From NCBI GenBank assembly GCA_049999725.1, contig JBNGIS010008465.1, positions 1 to 64,000 of the forward strand: a stretch of DNA of 64,000 bases. Reading direction: 5' to 3'. Under the pieces are notes generated by a model, which was given only the letters and a program-made list of their open reading frames with translations, was not told the origin of the DNA and did not search any database. Position 1 is the first letter of the stretch. Each line of letters starts with the position of its first letter. This document shows positions 44,575-55,504 of the stretch, piece by piece. The position numbers and the translations under genes are program-made. The DNA comes from Haplomitrium mnioides (lineage: Eukaryota; Marchantiophyta; Haplomitriopsida; Calobryales).

Positions 44575-44950
44575 AAACCGGCTCAACTAAAGCTTTATCA
44601 ATATGATGATGTGTTGAAGACTTATGAGCCTCACAAATTAGCCAATGAATGGCTAGTTTGTTGTGAGACTATTAGAGACATCAATCATTACCTTTACCTT
44701 TTTCATGGTGAAGGTGAAAAATTCAATATGGGCATTGAAGTCCAAGTTACGATGATTTGTGAGAGGCACAGAGCTCACATTGGGCTGCTTGTGTAGTCTA
44801 AAAACATGATCACACTTTTCAAGGCGTCACCAAAGAAATTGTGATTTAACAAAATGAAGCCAAAAGATTCTTTCACCAATGATCTACAGGAGGCCTACAA
44901 TGAAGGCAATGTAACACCTTGTAATTCATTTTTTACTAGATGTAAGGTTT
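44575..44950 (+). pseudogene. M3 gene 1 exon A
   Basis: Reads LKLYQYDDVLKTYEPHKLAN, EWLVCCETIRDINHYLYLFH, GEKFNMGIEVQVTMI and HIGLLV, then a stop (TAG where CAG fits) and a degraded tail to NDLQEA. It is colinear with exon A of M1. Being on the plus strand here, it shows M3 is inverted. The downstream methyltransferase exons are missing. Confidence 0.6.
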
Positions 44951-44974
44951 CTCTTGCATTACATCATCCACATG

Positions 44975-45145
44975 CCCATTGGACTATGAAGTCCATGCAC
45001 CCACAGACTCTAAAGTCCATGCAAACATGGACTCCAGACTTCAAACACGCCTAGACCTTAGAGTCCCTTCATGCATGGACTCTATGGTACAAACATGCAA
45101 GCAATCTAGATACATTGTGTGTTTAGACCCAATACATGCATGGAT
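44975..45145. repeat. Palindrome array of M3 (period about 24 bp, counterpart of array c)
   Basis: Units AGTCCATGCACCCACAGACT, AGTCCATGCAAACATGGACT and TTCATGCATGGACTC repeat at about 24 bp directly after exon A, the same place and period as array c in M1. Confidence 0.8.
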
Positions 45146-45246
45146 ATTGGTCAGTGTCTATAGGTTTTTTTGGAGTAATGTTGACAAGTATTTGTGATAA
45201 ATACCAATGGCATACTCTTGTTGATAATTTTCTTAAATAATCCTTT

Positions 45247-45805
45247 TGTAATAGTACAAGCATGATGTTGTGCCATTTATAAGAAAATAGAGAGGAGTGA
45301 AGGAAGTGGTAGGAGGTCACTTTTAGGGTTGAAATCATTTTAGGGTTGATTACTTTTAAAGTTAATTTAAGTGAAGTGGTATAAGGTTACTTTTAGGTTT
45401 GAAGTGAGATAATATTACTTGCCTTTGAAGTTACTTTTAGAGAAGTAAGATAATATCACTTTAAGGGTTGAAATTGGAAGTGACTTGTAAGTGATCATTT
45501 TTAGGGTTGAAATTGGAAGTGATTTGTAAGTGAAAGAAGGGGGAAAACACCTTCTTCTCTTGTATAAATAAGAGGTCTTCATGGCCCTACCCCCCATTCT
45601 GGAATTTCTCTTGAACCACTTGGGTTCTTAAATTGCTTGGCTTTTGCTTGCACTCTTGGTCTTAGCTTGGGCTTTAAGTTACCTAACTTTATTAGAGCTA
45701 TCTTGTAGTAGCTTTGCTTGCCTTATTGGCATTTGGTTAAAGAACAATATTAGAGTTCTCTATAAGTTCTTACTCATTTGGAATTGGTCTTTGAGTTTTA
45801 TTATA
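45247..45805 (+). repeat. Family B 5' LTR of B8 (559 bp)
   Basis: It starts TGTAATAGTACAAGCATGAT and ends GAGTTTTATTATA. The promoter region CTTGTATAAATAAGAGGTCTTC lies near 45560. A primer-binding site TTGGTATCATAGC follows at 45806. It truncates the left part of M3. Confidence 0.86.
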
Positions 45806-45839
45806 TTGGTATCATAGCTACAGTTCTTTTTGTTGATGA

Positions 45840-46685
45840 GCTACATAGAGAATCAAAGAGTGGTCATTTAAATGATGCAACAACAAATTGAACATCTTTC
45901 ACACCATTTGGAAGTGAGAGTTAAAGAAATAGCAACTTTTTGAGAAGAAGAGAGTTATGGGTGATTTCTAATGTGAAAGCATATGATATGAAAACAATTT
46001 CTAATGTATTTGAGAATTTCATATTCAATTGTGAGCAATATTTTGAAGCTACAAACATTAGAGAAGTTGGTCGACGAATTCTATTTGCCGCAAGTCAACT
46101 GGAAGGAGTTGCAAAGACTTGGTAGAGATATCAAATAGAGCAAACACAATGTCAATTTGTTGCTCTTATTGTTTTCTAGTGTGAACTCAAAGAAATAACG
46201 ATTTCAAGATTTAGAGTTTTAAATGCTTCAAAAATAGCAAGTGATTGATTGGCCAAATTGAAGAACTTTGTGCAATGAGAAGCTATGTTGCATAATTTTA
46301 GAATATAATTATGCAAGTTCCTGATATAAGAGAAAAAGAAGCACTAGATCATTTTGTTTGGGGATTGAAACCTCCCACGAGAATGGAAGTGACAATGAGA
46401 GAGCTTAGTCAATGAGAAGAAGTAATACGTATGGTGGAGTGGCATAGCTCATTACTTACTACTACAGAAGCTAGATCATATCCTCAATCATTAAAACGAC
46501 ATACTCAAAACTTACTAACTCTAATGGAATTAAAAGTTTGAAAAGAATTTGAAGTACTTTATTTCATCTTGATGGTATGATTGGAGAGCACTCTTGTAGA
46601 ATGTTGGTGGATATATGAGTTCTAAAAACTTTATGTCACTAAGTTTTGCTAAGATAATCAAAGCAAAATTTATGCCCATTAAGAT
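45840..46685 (+). pseudogene. gag and start of protease of B8
   Basis: gag: NFIFNCEQYFEATNIREVGR and ILFAASQLEGVAKTW (46012-46125), then a REKEALDHFVWGLKPPTRME-like tail. The protease region reads SKNFMSLSFAKIIKAKFMPI up to 46685, where the minus-strand A2 element begins. The continuation (RT) is at 55038. Confidence 0.78.
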
Positions 46686-46789
46686 GTAACACTACCTACT
46701 CACATTGCACACATAAGTTAGCACAAGTACAGCACATACAAGTTAGCATAAGAACTTCAAAAACTCATAAGGTTGCAGGAGCATTAGAT

Positions 46790-48196
46790 AATCCAAATAG
46801 CATAACATAATATTCAAGATGCTCGAAAAAAACCTTGAAATGTTGTTTTCTGCATATCACTCTCCGCAATTTTTTTTGGGTTCTATCCACTTCTCAAATC
46901 CAACTTCGTAGAGTAGTTTGCTCTTTGAAGTTGATCAAATAAATTGTTTATTCTTAGTAATGTATATTTATTTTCACCATTTGTTGATTGAATGTTTCGT
47001 AGTCAATACACATCCTTATACTTCCATCTTTATTTTGCATAAATAAATTGGTGCACCAAAAGGAGATATGTTTGGCTCAATAAATCCTTTCTCCAATAAT
47101 TCAATGATTTGAGATTGCATTCTTTCAATTCATGAAGAGGCAAGCAATATGGTGCATTGTATGATGGAGTACTTTGTAGAGGTTGTAACCTCAATCTTGT
47201 GATCAATGGATCGTTTAGGTGGCAAACCAAGAGGTAAATTGTTGGGAAAAACATCATGAAATTCTTTCAAAACCCCCAAAAGTTCATGTGGAACTTTGTG
47301 CTTGGAGTTCTTTTTATCAATTTTGACTTCTTGTATGAGTCCCAAAAGTACCACATATTGTTTTTTATTGACTTTGCTTCAACCACATATAGAGGTAGTT
47401 GTCTTGAACAAGATCATACTGGATCTTCTCAAATCTTCCATTTAGATGTCATGATTGTTTTTTTTTTGCCAGTCCACTTGCGAGTTGTATCTTCTCAACC
47501 ACTTCATTCCTAGAATTGCGTCATATCTTGTTTACGTTGTAATCTTCTATTCCAACTTTTCTTGATAGTTTTTCATATATAGAGTTATACTTTGAGACAA
47601 CCTTTCAATTGGCTCACTTTGTCCATTTGCCATTTCAACCACCTTGTGCTCTTCTTCCTCATAGGATAAATTCAACTTCATTGCTAATTTTTGTGATAAA
47701 TAATTTTCTTCTACTCTGGAATCCACCAAAACCCTTATTGAAGATCTTTCTATCCACCCATCAATTAGTCCTCAATTTGTTTCTATATAATATATTCAAT
47801 TTTGTTGACTTCTTTTCTTAACTTTCTTCTTCATCCCAACAAAATTACCAATTTTCTTTACTCGAGCCCATTGTTTCCTTGACATTCTTAGTCTACTTCA
47901 TTGTTAACATTATAAAGAGGCTGTCAAAACACTCGCTCTAGATTGCACAATACTGCTCTACATATTGGTGCAATGTATCATGTCTAACCAAAATTATAGC
48001 ATGCTCAAGTTTCTTGTTGATTTCCATCCTCTTTTCAGTAGTATCTTGTAGTCCTCCTTGTTGGTGATTTGGATGATGAAATTCTTTTCTTTTCATATTT
48101 TCAAACTCCATACATATGGGATCATAATTTCCTCTGGTTTGCCTAATTTCTAGCGTTCCTTCAATTTGTTGAAAAAATAAGATGGCTTCATTTACG
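46790..48196 (-). pseudogene. RT start, protease and gag tail of A2
   Basis: Minus strand: NEAILFFQQIEGTLEIRQTR (gag), a zinc-knuckle region near 47990, the protease region with KVVEMANGQSEPIERLSQSI (about 47640), LGLIQEVKIDKKNSKHKVPH and FHDVFPNNLPLGLPPKRSID (47345-47215), and RT IIELLEKGFIEPNISPFGAP. Colinear with A1 (120-1450), with different stops. The protease active-site block reads MVDSRVEENYLS, so Gly is replaced by Arg. Confidence 0.82.
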
Positions 48197-48462
48197 TGTC
48201 ACAACATTCTATGTAGTTTTCTATTTTTAGAGATTTTGAGTTTTTTGTCTTTTTGTGCCTTAGTATATATAAGACCATGTACTCTCATCGAAAGGTTATC
48301 TTTCAATGTCTCAATTTTTGTATGAACCAAGAAGAGAGCTAAGGTATTGCAATTCTTGGAGAAGAGTGGATTACTTGTGAATAATGGTGCGCTGGTTTTG
48401 ATATCAGAAGATCAACACAACACTTTGGAATTCTTCGAGAAGGTATCACTCGAAGAAAAGTA
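48197..48462 (+). repeat. C1 5' LTR segment shared with the 3' LTR
   Basis: About 265 bp match 54005-54268, including TTTCTATTTTTAG, TTTAGTATATA(T)AA (TATA box near 48263-48273), GTACTCTCATC, GGTGCGCTGGTT and GATATCAGAAGATCAACACA. Similarity stops at CACTCGAAGAAAAGT. Confidence 0.8.
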
Positions 48463-51400
48463 CATCGAATGATTTTTGAAACTTGTGTACACCATGATAT
48501 CTTGGATTGCGATTGAGAAATCTGATCAGGAAATTGGAAGCATCCATGTTATCTTGGAGTGCTGAAAGATTTGTAGAAGAGATTCTATTAGCGTTTGCTG
48601 GTTGTTGCTGAAGATTCGTAAAGAGTTGTTTGATGTTGTTGCAAAAATGTGCTCACTGGGAGATTTTTGTGTTGTTTGAATGACTTTGTGCAAATTTGTG
48701 GAAGTCAAGTTGCAAAAAATTGCACAACTCAGATTTTGCAAAAGAGAAATTTGTGGACTCGCGAAGAAAATTTGAAGAATTTTTTATGAGTTGGGAAGCT
48801 GGAGAAAAATCGAGGAAGGGAGTTGTGCTTTTGCTTGAAGAAGATTCGCAAGGAGGAGGAAAAATGTCTATTCACCATCGCAATTTAGGGATTTGGAGCG
48901 ACAGTTTCCAGGTGGCAACATCGCTACAGGTTCTCATCAAGAAAAGGTTTTCTTTGTGTGCAGGTCCTCGTCGAGCACGAATCGAGAGGTTGTTGCTGAA
49001 GAATTGAAGCAAAACTTGAAGAGGTCTGCTAGCTTATTCAAGTTTGCTGCTACAAAAATTGATTGGAGTTTGCTATTGCAAAGAATCGCAGCAGATGTCA
49101 AATCACAACCCCCTATTTGTTGGTGAAGACAAGACAATCTAGGAAGGTCTTAGGAATTGATGCCCAGAGTGTTTTTCGTTGAAGAGGAGAAAAAATTGTG
49201 GAGCTGCTCTCTTCGAATCACGGCTTTGCAATTCTTGTGTGATACTTGCTAGAGAGTTAGATTTTGTTGACATGTTGAGGAGCGACCTTGGTATGTGTAG
49301 GCGAGTTCTTCTTCAAGCAGCGTTGTCAAGGAGGTTTTGAGCGTTTGCAGATTTTTGTCAAGAAGATTTTTGCATGGATTGGTGTCAAAAATTGTCGAAT
49401 TGCAGTGTCAAGCGGAGTGTGTTTCTTGAGGCCAAAGCTCAGATTTTTGCATGGAGGACAGATCTAGTCAAGCTGTGTTGTCAAGCAGATTTTGGTGAGT
49501 AAATTTTTTAGAGTAGAGGTGCTTCAAGCTACTGAAGGCATGGGTTTCTTTGAGTAGTGATAGCATTTCCTGTCTTGTAGAGGAAATTGCAGGGTTTCAT
49601 GGAGCAATAATTGTTGAGCTCCAAGGAATTTGCATGAGGGATCAAATTGACTTTTGCAGCTAGGCCTGATCTCCTCGTCAAAAGAAAAGCTCACCGATTT
49701 CTTCATCAAGGGATTCACAAATGTTCAAGGATTGGGTGTGATTTTCTAAGAGCTGCAAAGGTCGACATCGAACAAGGAACTTGTGGCATCCCCTACTGCA
49801 AAAAGTTGTTATGAGGATCTGGAGGCAACCTTGCTGCTTGGATTTTTGTGGAAGAATTTTGAGAGGAGATCCTACTCGAGCAATCAATTTGCAGCAGAAG
49901 ATTGTTGAATGAGCATCAAGCTTGGCTCTTGCAGGTCCTTCATCAAATATCAAGCTTTGTTTCAGAGATTTTGTCGAGCAACACCTCTCTGTTGCAGAAG
50001 ATCGTAGAGAAAGAGTAGCATTGTTGCTCAAATTTTGACGTAGATCTTGAGAAACCATAATTCAGAAAACGAGTTGTGGCCTTGGAGGAGCGATTTCACA
50101 AGAAGATTTTTTGCTCATAAATTGCAAGCCAGGTGCAATTGTGCAAGAAGATTCAATGAGCAGTTCATGTTGCTCTGGTTTTCATAAGGCAACAATTGTA
50201 GAAGTCTCTATAGATATGTTTTTATCCATGAGGGACAGAGGACTTATGAAATTGTGAACAAAGACCAAGGATTTCTATGGAAAGATAGAGATTTCATTTG
50301 AGGATCAGGGAAGCAAGCCGTTGTTCAGAAATTTGCAAAAAGAAGATTTACTCAAGCTATTCTCTTTTGAAACCTCAGATTTTTGTTACCTAAGAAAGAA
50401 GAGGCGACTTAAATGCATTTGCTGCATAACTAAAGCCCTTGGAAGGGGTTTTGCTTAGGCATTTTGACCTACTGTAGAGCAAGGCTCTTCATTAAACAAG
50501 GTTAGTAGGGACTCGAAATATGGTTTGCTCAGTAAGAAGCACTTCGATCCACTGTAGAGTTGTGGGTTGGATGTAGTCTCAATTCACTTTACCTTAGCAG
50601 TTTGGTACCTAGTGCATTTAGGGAGATTTGAACATGGGAATTGCATGTTACTTGCATCAGATGATGCATCAAAAAATAGAGGAATTTGTTGAGTAAAACG
50701 GATGTGCAGTGAAGCTACAAAATAGCCAGGCTTTGGTTTGTTATGCAGTAGCTGGCAGTTTTCAATTTCTTTTGCAAGACCAGAGTATAACTCAGGATGG
50801 TTGGTTTGTGCTTCAAATGGTCAGATTGAGACAAAGGGATTGTTGAAGTTGGGTCTCTACACCTTTGGTTCCTATTGTACTGAATCATCCATGATAGATA
50901 AACTTGATGTGACAAGTGGGAGCAGATTGGAGTTTGACCAGGAATCAAGAAGTGGGGTTTTGTAAGCAGAGAATTTGCAAGAGAGAGGTTCAGTAGAGAC
51001 CCACTGCCAAATCTGTTTGCAACATAGAACAGGGGTAGCTAAACACTAATCAAATTAAAAACAGAATATTTGGTAAAATAAAATAATTAAAAAATTTCTG
51101 AATTCAAAGGGGCTGAACCATACCCTCCGTTGAGCGGTGCAAGGGTGGTAGTAGTCACTTGTATGCTCCCAGGGCTCATGCTATATGCAAGCCCAGACTT
51201 TCTTTGGAGTGAAGCAAGAAAGCTTGAAAGCTTGTTTGCAGGAAACTGAAGATTGGTTTGCAGTGCTCAGGAGAAGAGCAATAAAGTTATGTTTTTATTT
51301 GTTGTCAGTTTTGCTCCTATGTTGAGAAGAAAACCAATTAACTAGTATTGGCAAGCAAAGTGTACCCTGTTCAGAGGAGAAGAAAGGGTTACTTGTACTG

Positions 51401-51589
51401 ATATACGCAATTCAACCGACTTGTGGGCAAGTGGTTGAGTGGCAAAAGCAAAGCTTGTGAGTTGTGAGTGAGTTCAGCTGAGCGAAGGTCAACACAGAGC
51501 CATGGAGTGGAAGATGACGATACAGCGACACTCGTAGTGGCATTTAATTTTGACCTGCAGTAGGGGCGACTCAGCAACTAGTAAGTGGC
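48463..51589. other. Long leader of C1, no gene supported
   Basis: About 3.1 kb of DNA with a recurring GAAGATT/TTTGCA/TTGCAGCAGAAG texture, probably old degenerate repeats. Open frames at 48696-49137 and 49678-50058 have no recognisable domain and mixed strands. The last part (51340-51590) is shared with C2 (19985-19795) and so belongs to family C. A tRNA-like primer site is not clear. Confidence 0.55.
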
Positions 51590-53125
51590 TATACATCAGA
51601 CAAGGAGGAGGAGTCTTTTTCTAGCACTCAGGTACATTCCCCATTGTATGGGGATATAGATGAGATACATGGGGTCATAAAAAGGCCAAGGAGGTTCTCT
51701 AGTGTAGTAGGTACCATTGATTTGGATGATTTTATTTATGAGTTTAACAATTGGTGTGATTTGCAAACATTGTGGAATTCCGCTCTTTTTATACTCTTCA
51801 TGGCATGGAAAGGTTTGTTTTAGCACTTGGAAGGACCACCCTTGAATGACTACCATGAATTCAGATGGGCTCATTTGATTGAGATTGAAGAGTGGAGACA
51901 CTATTGGTCACTCAATTATGTCTCTATTACCTATGGTGGAAGGGCAAGTGCTCATTTCCCTACAACCTATATAGCATCCTCTAGTGGCACTAGCCATAGT
52001 ATTGGTGCTTCAGGGGAAGGAGGAGTTTTAAGTACACATGTTCCAATCAATGCATTAGAGAGTGGAGGGGTTCCCTTGTTTAGCCATGTGGTTGAATTTT
52101 TTGAGCTTCTCACGTAGAATTACCAAGGCTTGAGAATGAATAAGTTGAAGAGTCTTCAGAAGTTCTAGTGCAAGACTAGAGAGAGCTTGAGGGAAGCTTA
52201 CACAAGGATGAGAAGGCTCATCAATGTCACAAAGGGAGTGGCAGATGCTCAGGTTGTTTAGTTTTGGTGTTCTATCTTTGATAGGGATTTGAGGAGAAGA
52301 GTGAGAGATGCCATCTTTCTCATGGATTCTGATCCCACTTTTGCCATTGTGTTTACACTGTCATAGCATATAAGGCTTAACCAGGTGAATGAGAGAGTAG
52401 TCACTACAGTTTTTCAGAAGAAAACGCCAAAATTTGCGTCTCTAGCCACCTCTACATCACAATTTGTGCCACGGAAGGGTCAGAAAGCTACAACAATCAA
52501 CTTTGCTATCTTATACATGTAAGCAGTCAGGTTGTTGGACCTGTAATGGAGACCTTTTGTAGAGGCTATATCTAGAGGTGGAGAAGCTACAAGCAGCGTG
52601 TTCCAAAGATGCAAGTGCAAATGGCCAGCAATAATGTGATCATTGTGGGTTCATGGGTCACACTAGGGACATATGTTTTTGGCTTCACCCAGAGCTGCGA
52701 CGAGGAGGAGCTTGCACAGGTAAGCAAGGCAGAGGCGGGCGAGGTGGTTGTGATAGAGAAGCATCACCAGCTGGGAGAGCTGGGGTGGGTGCTCCAGCAA
52801 CTACTGTGGATCTTAAGGATGCTAGGATTGGAAAATTGGAGTAGCAATTAGCTGCCATGACTACAGCACATGCAAGGCCCAACTCTGGAGGTGAAGCCTC
52901 TACTTCATATGCAGCTGATGAAGATTTAGCTGGTATGGGATTCATGTGTGGGATAGCCCCCGCTGATGCATTTGCGGCAATGACTAGAGTAGCAAGCAAG
53001 GCTATTGAGCATAGGGGAGTAGCAGTGGAGTTGGATCCTCAAAGGGGGGATGCTAACCGGCAAGTAAGACTTCCAAAATCATTTGAGTTGACAAATTTGG
53101 TGAACATTGAATTTGATGGACCCTG
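51590..53125 (+). pseudogene. gag of C1
   Basis: Reads DEIHGVIKRPRRFSSVVGTI, WCDLQTLWNSALFILFMAWK, NDYHEFRWAHLIEIEEWRHY, SLREAYTRMRRLINVTKGVA, RRRVRDAIFLMDSDPTFAIV and, near the end, AIEHRGVAVELDPQRGDANR then QVRLPKSFELTNLVNIEF. The helices and the RLI/D.TF pattern fit a gag capsid. Stops and frameshifts at 51823, 52117, 52260 and 52500-52850. Colinear with the minus-strand gag of C2. Confidence 0.65.
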
Positions 53126-53159
53126 ATTTACCCTCCTCTATTTGACATGATGTCACTAT

Positions 53160-53690
53160 GGTTGTGGGTCTGGATGATCCAGATGTTTGGGTGTAGGTGT
53201 GTTCAAAGAGAGCCCAAGTGTTTCAAAGAGTCATGCCCATGGCGTTTAACAACCTTGCCATTGCTCAACATCATTATACTTTACAATATGCTACCATATA
53301 TAGAGGTGGATATTGCATTAGGATTCAGAGGTTTCATCTCGGTGATTGTGTTTATTTGCAGCAGACAACATCTACGACACTTGATGTCACTACTGGGCGC
53401 CAGATTTTGTGTGTATATGAGGTACTGCCTTTGGGAGTTTTGCAGCTGGAGGGATGTTATGGCATGGTTTGGAAGGATCATGTGCACAATTGTGCACCTA
53501 GTCATCTTCCGAACATCGATGGAACTATGGACTTTAGTGTGGCACAAAATCTTGCAGGTTTGAAGTGCGGGTTATATGGTTCTCCTAAGGGGGCATCCAC
53601 TATGTTGATTTTTCAGGTGTTCAAGAGGATGGCATATGTCATGTTTGATGCCTCTATTGGTTACTATTCTTGACGGATCATGGTTCTGCT
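53160..53690 (+). pseudogene. Integrase C-terminal region with degenerate PHD-like tail (C1)
   Basis: The frame 53197-53673 reads KRAQVFQRVMPMAFNNLAIA, RIQRFHLGDCVYLQQ (the GDxVYL strand of the integrase C-terminal SH3-like domain), VTTGRQILCVYEVLPLGVLQL, then NCAPSHLP. It is followed by AGLKCGLYGSPKGASTMLIF and QVFKRMAYVMFDA. The latter follows a PHD-finger spacing with several Cys changed to Tyr or Phe. In known plant elements of this group I recall a PHD finger at this place, where it could read histone tails. The catalytic core is deleted: gag joins directly to this region. Confidence 0.6.
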
Positions 53691-53874
53691 CTCACTGTTC
53701 ATAAAACAACTACTTTCCATTGAGTTCTAGGGTTGGTATGGATTATAAGAGGTGAACGATGGGGCTCCATTGCACCTGACCTCATAGTCTTTGCATTAGT
53801 ATGTGCATATCAATTTTCTAGAAGATTGATGGCTAGCTAATATTAGGGGACCTGACCACCAACTAGGAGGGCAA

Positions 53875-54003
53875 TTGTGAGGACTAATATATTGTATGCG
53901 CGTGAGACTCAATTGTTTGTCATTCTTTATTGTATGTTTGTAGATGTCATGAAATGAGTGTGGATGATGTAGTTGTGTAAGCGATGTGTATGCGCATGAA
54001 AGC
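53875..54003 (+). repeat. C1 direct repeat R1 (about 125 bp)
   Basis: Begins TGTGAGGACTAATATATTGT and contains GTATGCGCGTGAGACTC, TAGATGTCATG(A/G)AATG, GATGATGTAGTTGTGTAAG and GTATGCGCATGA. It is repeated at 54269-54385 (R2), so the 3' LTR segment is flanked by direct repeats. Confidence 0.8.
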
Positions 54004-54004
54004 A

Positions 54005-54385
54005 ATCACACAATTCCATGTAGCTTTCTATTTTTAGTTATTTTGAGTTTTTCATCTTTTTGTGCTTTAGTATATAAAGCCATGTACTCTCATCAAAAGG
54101 TTGTCTTTTGATGTCTCGATTTGTCTATGAACCAAGAGGAGAGCTCATGTATTGCAGTTCTCGGAGAAACGTGGATTCCTTGTGAGCAAAGGTGCGCTGG
54201 TTCTGATATCAGAAGATCAACACAACACTTTGGAATTTCTTTGAAAATGTATCACTCGGAGAAAAGTGATTGTGGGGTCTCATGCATTGTATACGCATGA
54301 GACTCATTCTCTGTTGTATGTCTATAGATGTCATGGAATGTGTGTAGATGATGTAGTTGTGTAAGTGATGTGTATGCGCATGACA
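54005..54385 (+). repeat. C1 3' LTR including repeat R2
   Basis: 54005-54268 matches the 5' LTR and has a TATA box (TAGTATATAAAGCC, about 54067-54080). 54269-54385 is R2 and ends GCATGACA. The 5' LTR lacks an R2, so one LTR has been rearranged. Confidence 0.75.
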
Positions 54386-54389
54386 TACG

Positions 54390-54890
54390 TTCTTTGGGTT
54401 GCGCATCATAACTTCTCTTCTTCACTTTGTCTTTACACTTGCAAAAAATTTTCAATAGCCTCTGCTCGACTCATATCTTCAAAATTTTGGAGCAAACCTT
54501 CTTTTAAACTGCTCTACAAAAGTTGTTCTCCTCATGTATTTTTTTGTTGCTTCCTCCATGGTAGCCATATTGATATATGCTCGGTTAAAAGTGACCTTGA
54601 AAACAACCATTTCTCCAAATCTCAAGCATTTGGATAATATGATATATGAACTTCCACTCGATAGACCCTTCCTTCTATGATACCAACCAATCCACTTTCT
54701 CTATAGGGCTCTACCATGCATGACTTGCTTATTTTATGAAGGAACGTCTCTCGACTTCCTTCTCCACTTTCTTGTTGTAATCGTATTTTCACCATTTCTA
54801 CTATCAACATGTTTGTTTGTTGTTGTCTTGTTGTAATAAGTGCTTGAAGATCATCTAACTTTTTCATCATCCAAACTCCTTCATTTTAAT
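54390..54890 (-). pseudogene. gag N-terminal part of A2
   Basis: The minus-strand frame starts MMKKLDDLQALITTRQQQTN and continues GIIEGRVYRVEVHISYYPNA, stop, then frameshifted sequence to MMRNPKNV, where C1 inserts. A1 reads MMRNPKDVNEAI at the matching place. The start Met follows LTR A by only a few bases because the U5 and leader are deleted. Confidence 0.75.
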
Positions 54891-54899
54891 TTGTTGACT

Positions 54900-55037
54900 T
54901 TCCCTCCTCTTGCCATGTGTCCAATTTTGTATAATAGCAACTACCTTTTGCTACTCTAACTTAGTAATAGCTTTCTAGACATAGTTGATGCTATATCTTA
55001 CTTTGTTTTTAGCCATTGCTTACTAAAGCTAGGAACC
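54900..55037 (-). repeat. Start of the A2 5' LTR (about 140 bp)
   Basis: On the minus strand it reads TATAACGGTTCCTAGCTTTA, AACTATGTCTAGAAAGC and TTACTAAGTTAGAGTA, matching LTR A from 3939. The remaining ~460 bp of LTR are missing. Confidence 0.78.
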
Positions 55038-55504
55038 GTTATACTAATCCTCTACCTCGTATTGATGACTTGTTGGATCAATTGAGTAGTGCGCAATTCT
55101 TTTCTAAGTTAGATCTTTAAAGTGACTATTGGAAAATTTCTATCAAGCCAAGTGATTTGCCAAATACAAATTTTTGCACAAAATATGGGCATTTTGAGTA
55201 GAAGGTTCTTAAATTTGGTTCTACTAATGCTTTGGTGATATTTATGGATCAAATGCATAGATTTTTTGATAGGTTGTTAGATAAGTCAGTGTTGGTATTC
55301 TTGGACGATATATATCTCTTTAGTAAAAGTGAATTTGAGCATTATGCTCATCTCAAAGAAGCATTGCAAAGACTATGTAAATGGAATTTTTATTGTAAGA
55401 AGTCTAGCTGTAAGTTTTAGCATTAAGAGGAGACTTACATAAGGCATAAAGTGTTTGCAGATGATATCAAAATGGAGGAAGAGAAAATTAAAGCTATTAT
55501 GATT
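55038..55504 (+). pseudogene. RT remnant of B8 (right of A2)
   Basis: Plus strand: [56 protein letters not shown] then LDDIYLFSKSEFEHYAHLKE, with the FLDD Asp pair kept. A stop occurs after KLDL. It ends AEDIKMEEEKIKAIM at about 55500, where an opposite-strand B element begins. Confidence 0.82.

Larger units (their letters stand above)
37088..45246 (-). mobile_element. Element M3: reversed copy of M, with two later insertions
   Basis: It starts with the right terminus in reverse (AAGAGTCGTTACTTTGAACT). It then carries the M right subterminal DNA to about 37605, a GC-rich insertion (37606-40437), array e and flank sequence (40440-41440), gene 2 in reverse (43810-41450), a solo B LTR (44129-44566), gene 1 exon A (about 44575-44950) and the array c intron (44975-45145). 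It ends where the LTR of B8 begins, so the left part, including the methyltransferase, is absent. Gene order and orientation match M1 exactly when reversed. Confidence 0.8.
48197..54385 (+). mobile_element. Family C LTR retrotransposon C1 (about 6.2 kb), complete ends
   Basis: The left end TGTCACAAC and right end GCATGACA form TGTCA/TGACA inverted tips. TACG flanks both sides (48193-48196 and 54386-54389). The two flanks are halves of one A2 gag sequence, with the empty site TTTACGTTC reconstructed between them and matched in A1 near 150. Internally it has a long leader, gag, and an integrase C-terminus; protease, RT and RNase H are deleted. C2 in this window carries the protease part. Confidence 0.85.
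46686..55037 (-). mobile_element. Family A retrotransposon A2, minus strand, split by C1
   Basis: Minus strand: LTR A start (55037-54900), gag (54890-54390), C1 insertion, gag and protease (48196-47400), RT start (47354-46790), then a jump to the last ~95 bp of LTR A (46780-46686, ending GTAGTGTTACA in the LTR sense). Most of the LTR U5, RT, RNase H and integrase are deleted. The flanks are B8 protease on the left and B8 RT on the right, so A2 entered B8 and B8 lost sequence there. Confidence 0.82.

Noticed and set aside
48696-50058. Several open frames of 60-126 codons in the C1 leader
   Set aside because: Mixed strands, overlapping frames, repetitive TTG/GAAG texture and no recognisable domain; not shared as coding with C2.
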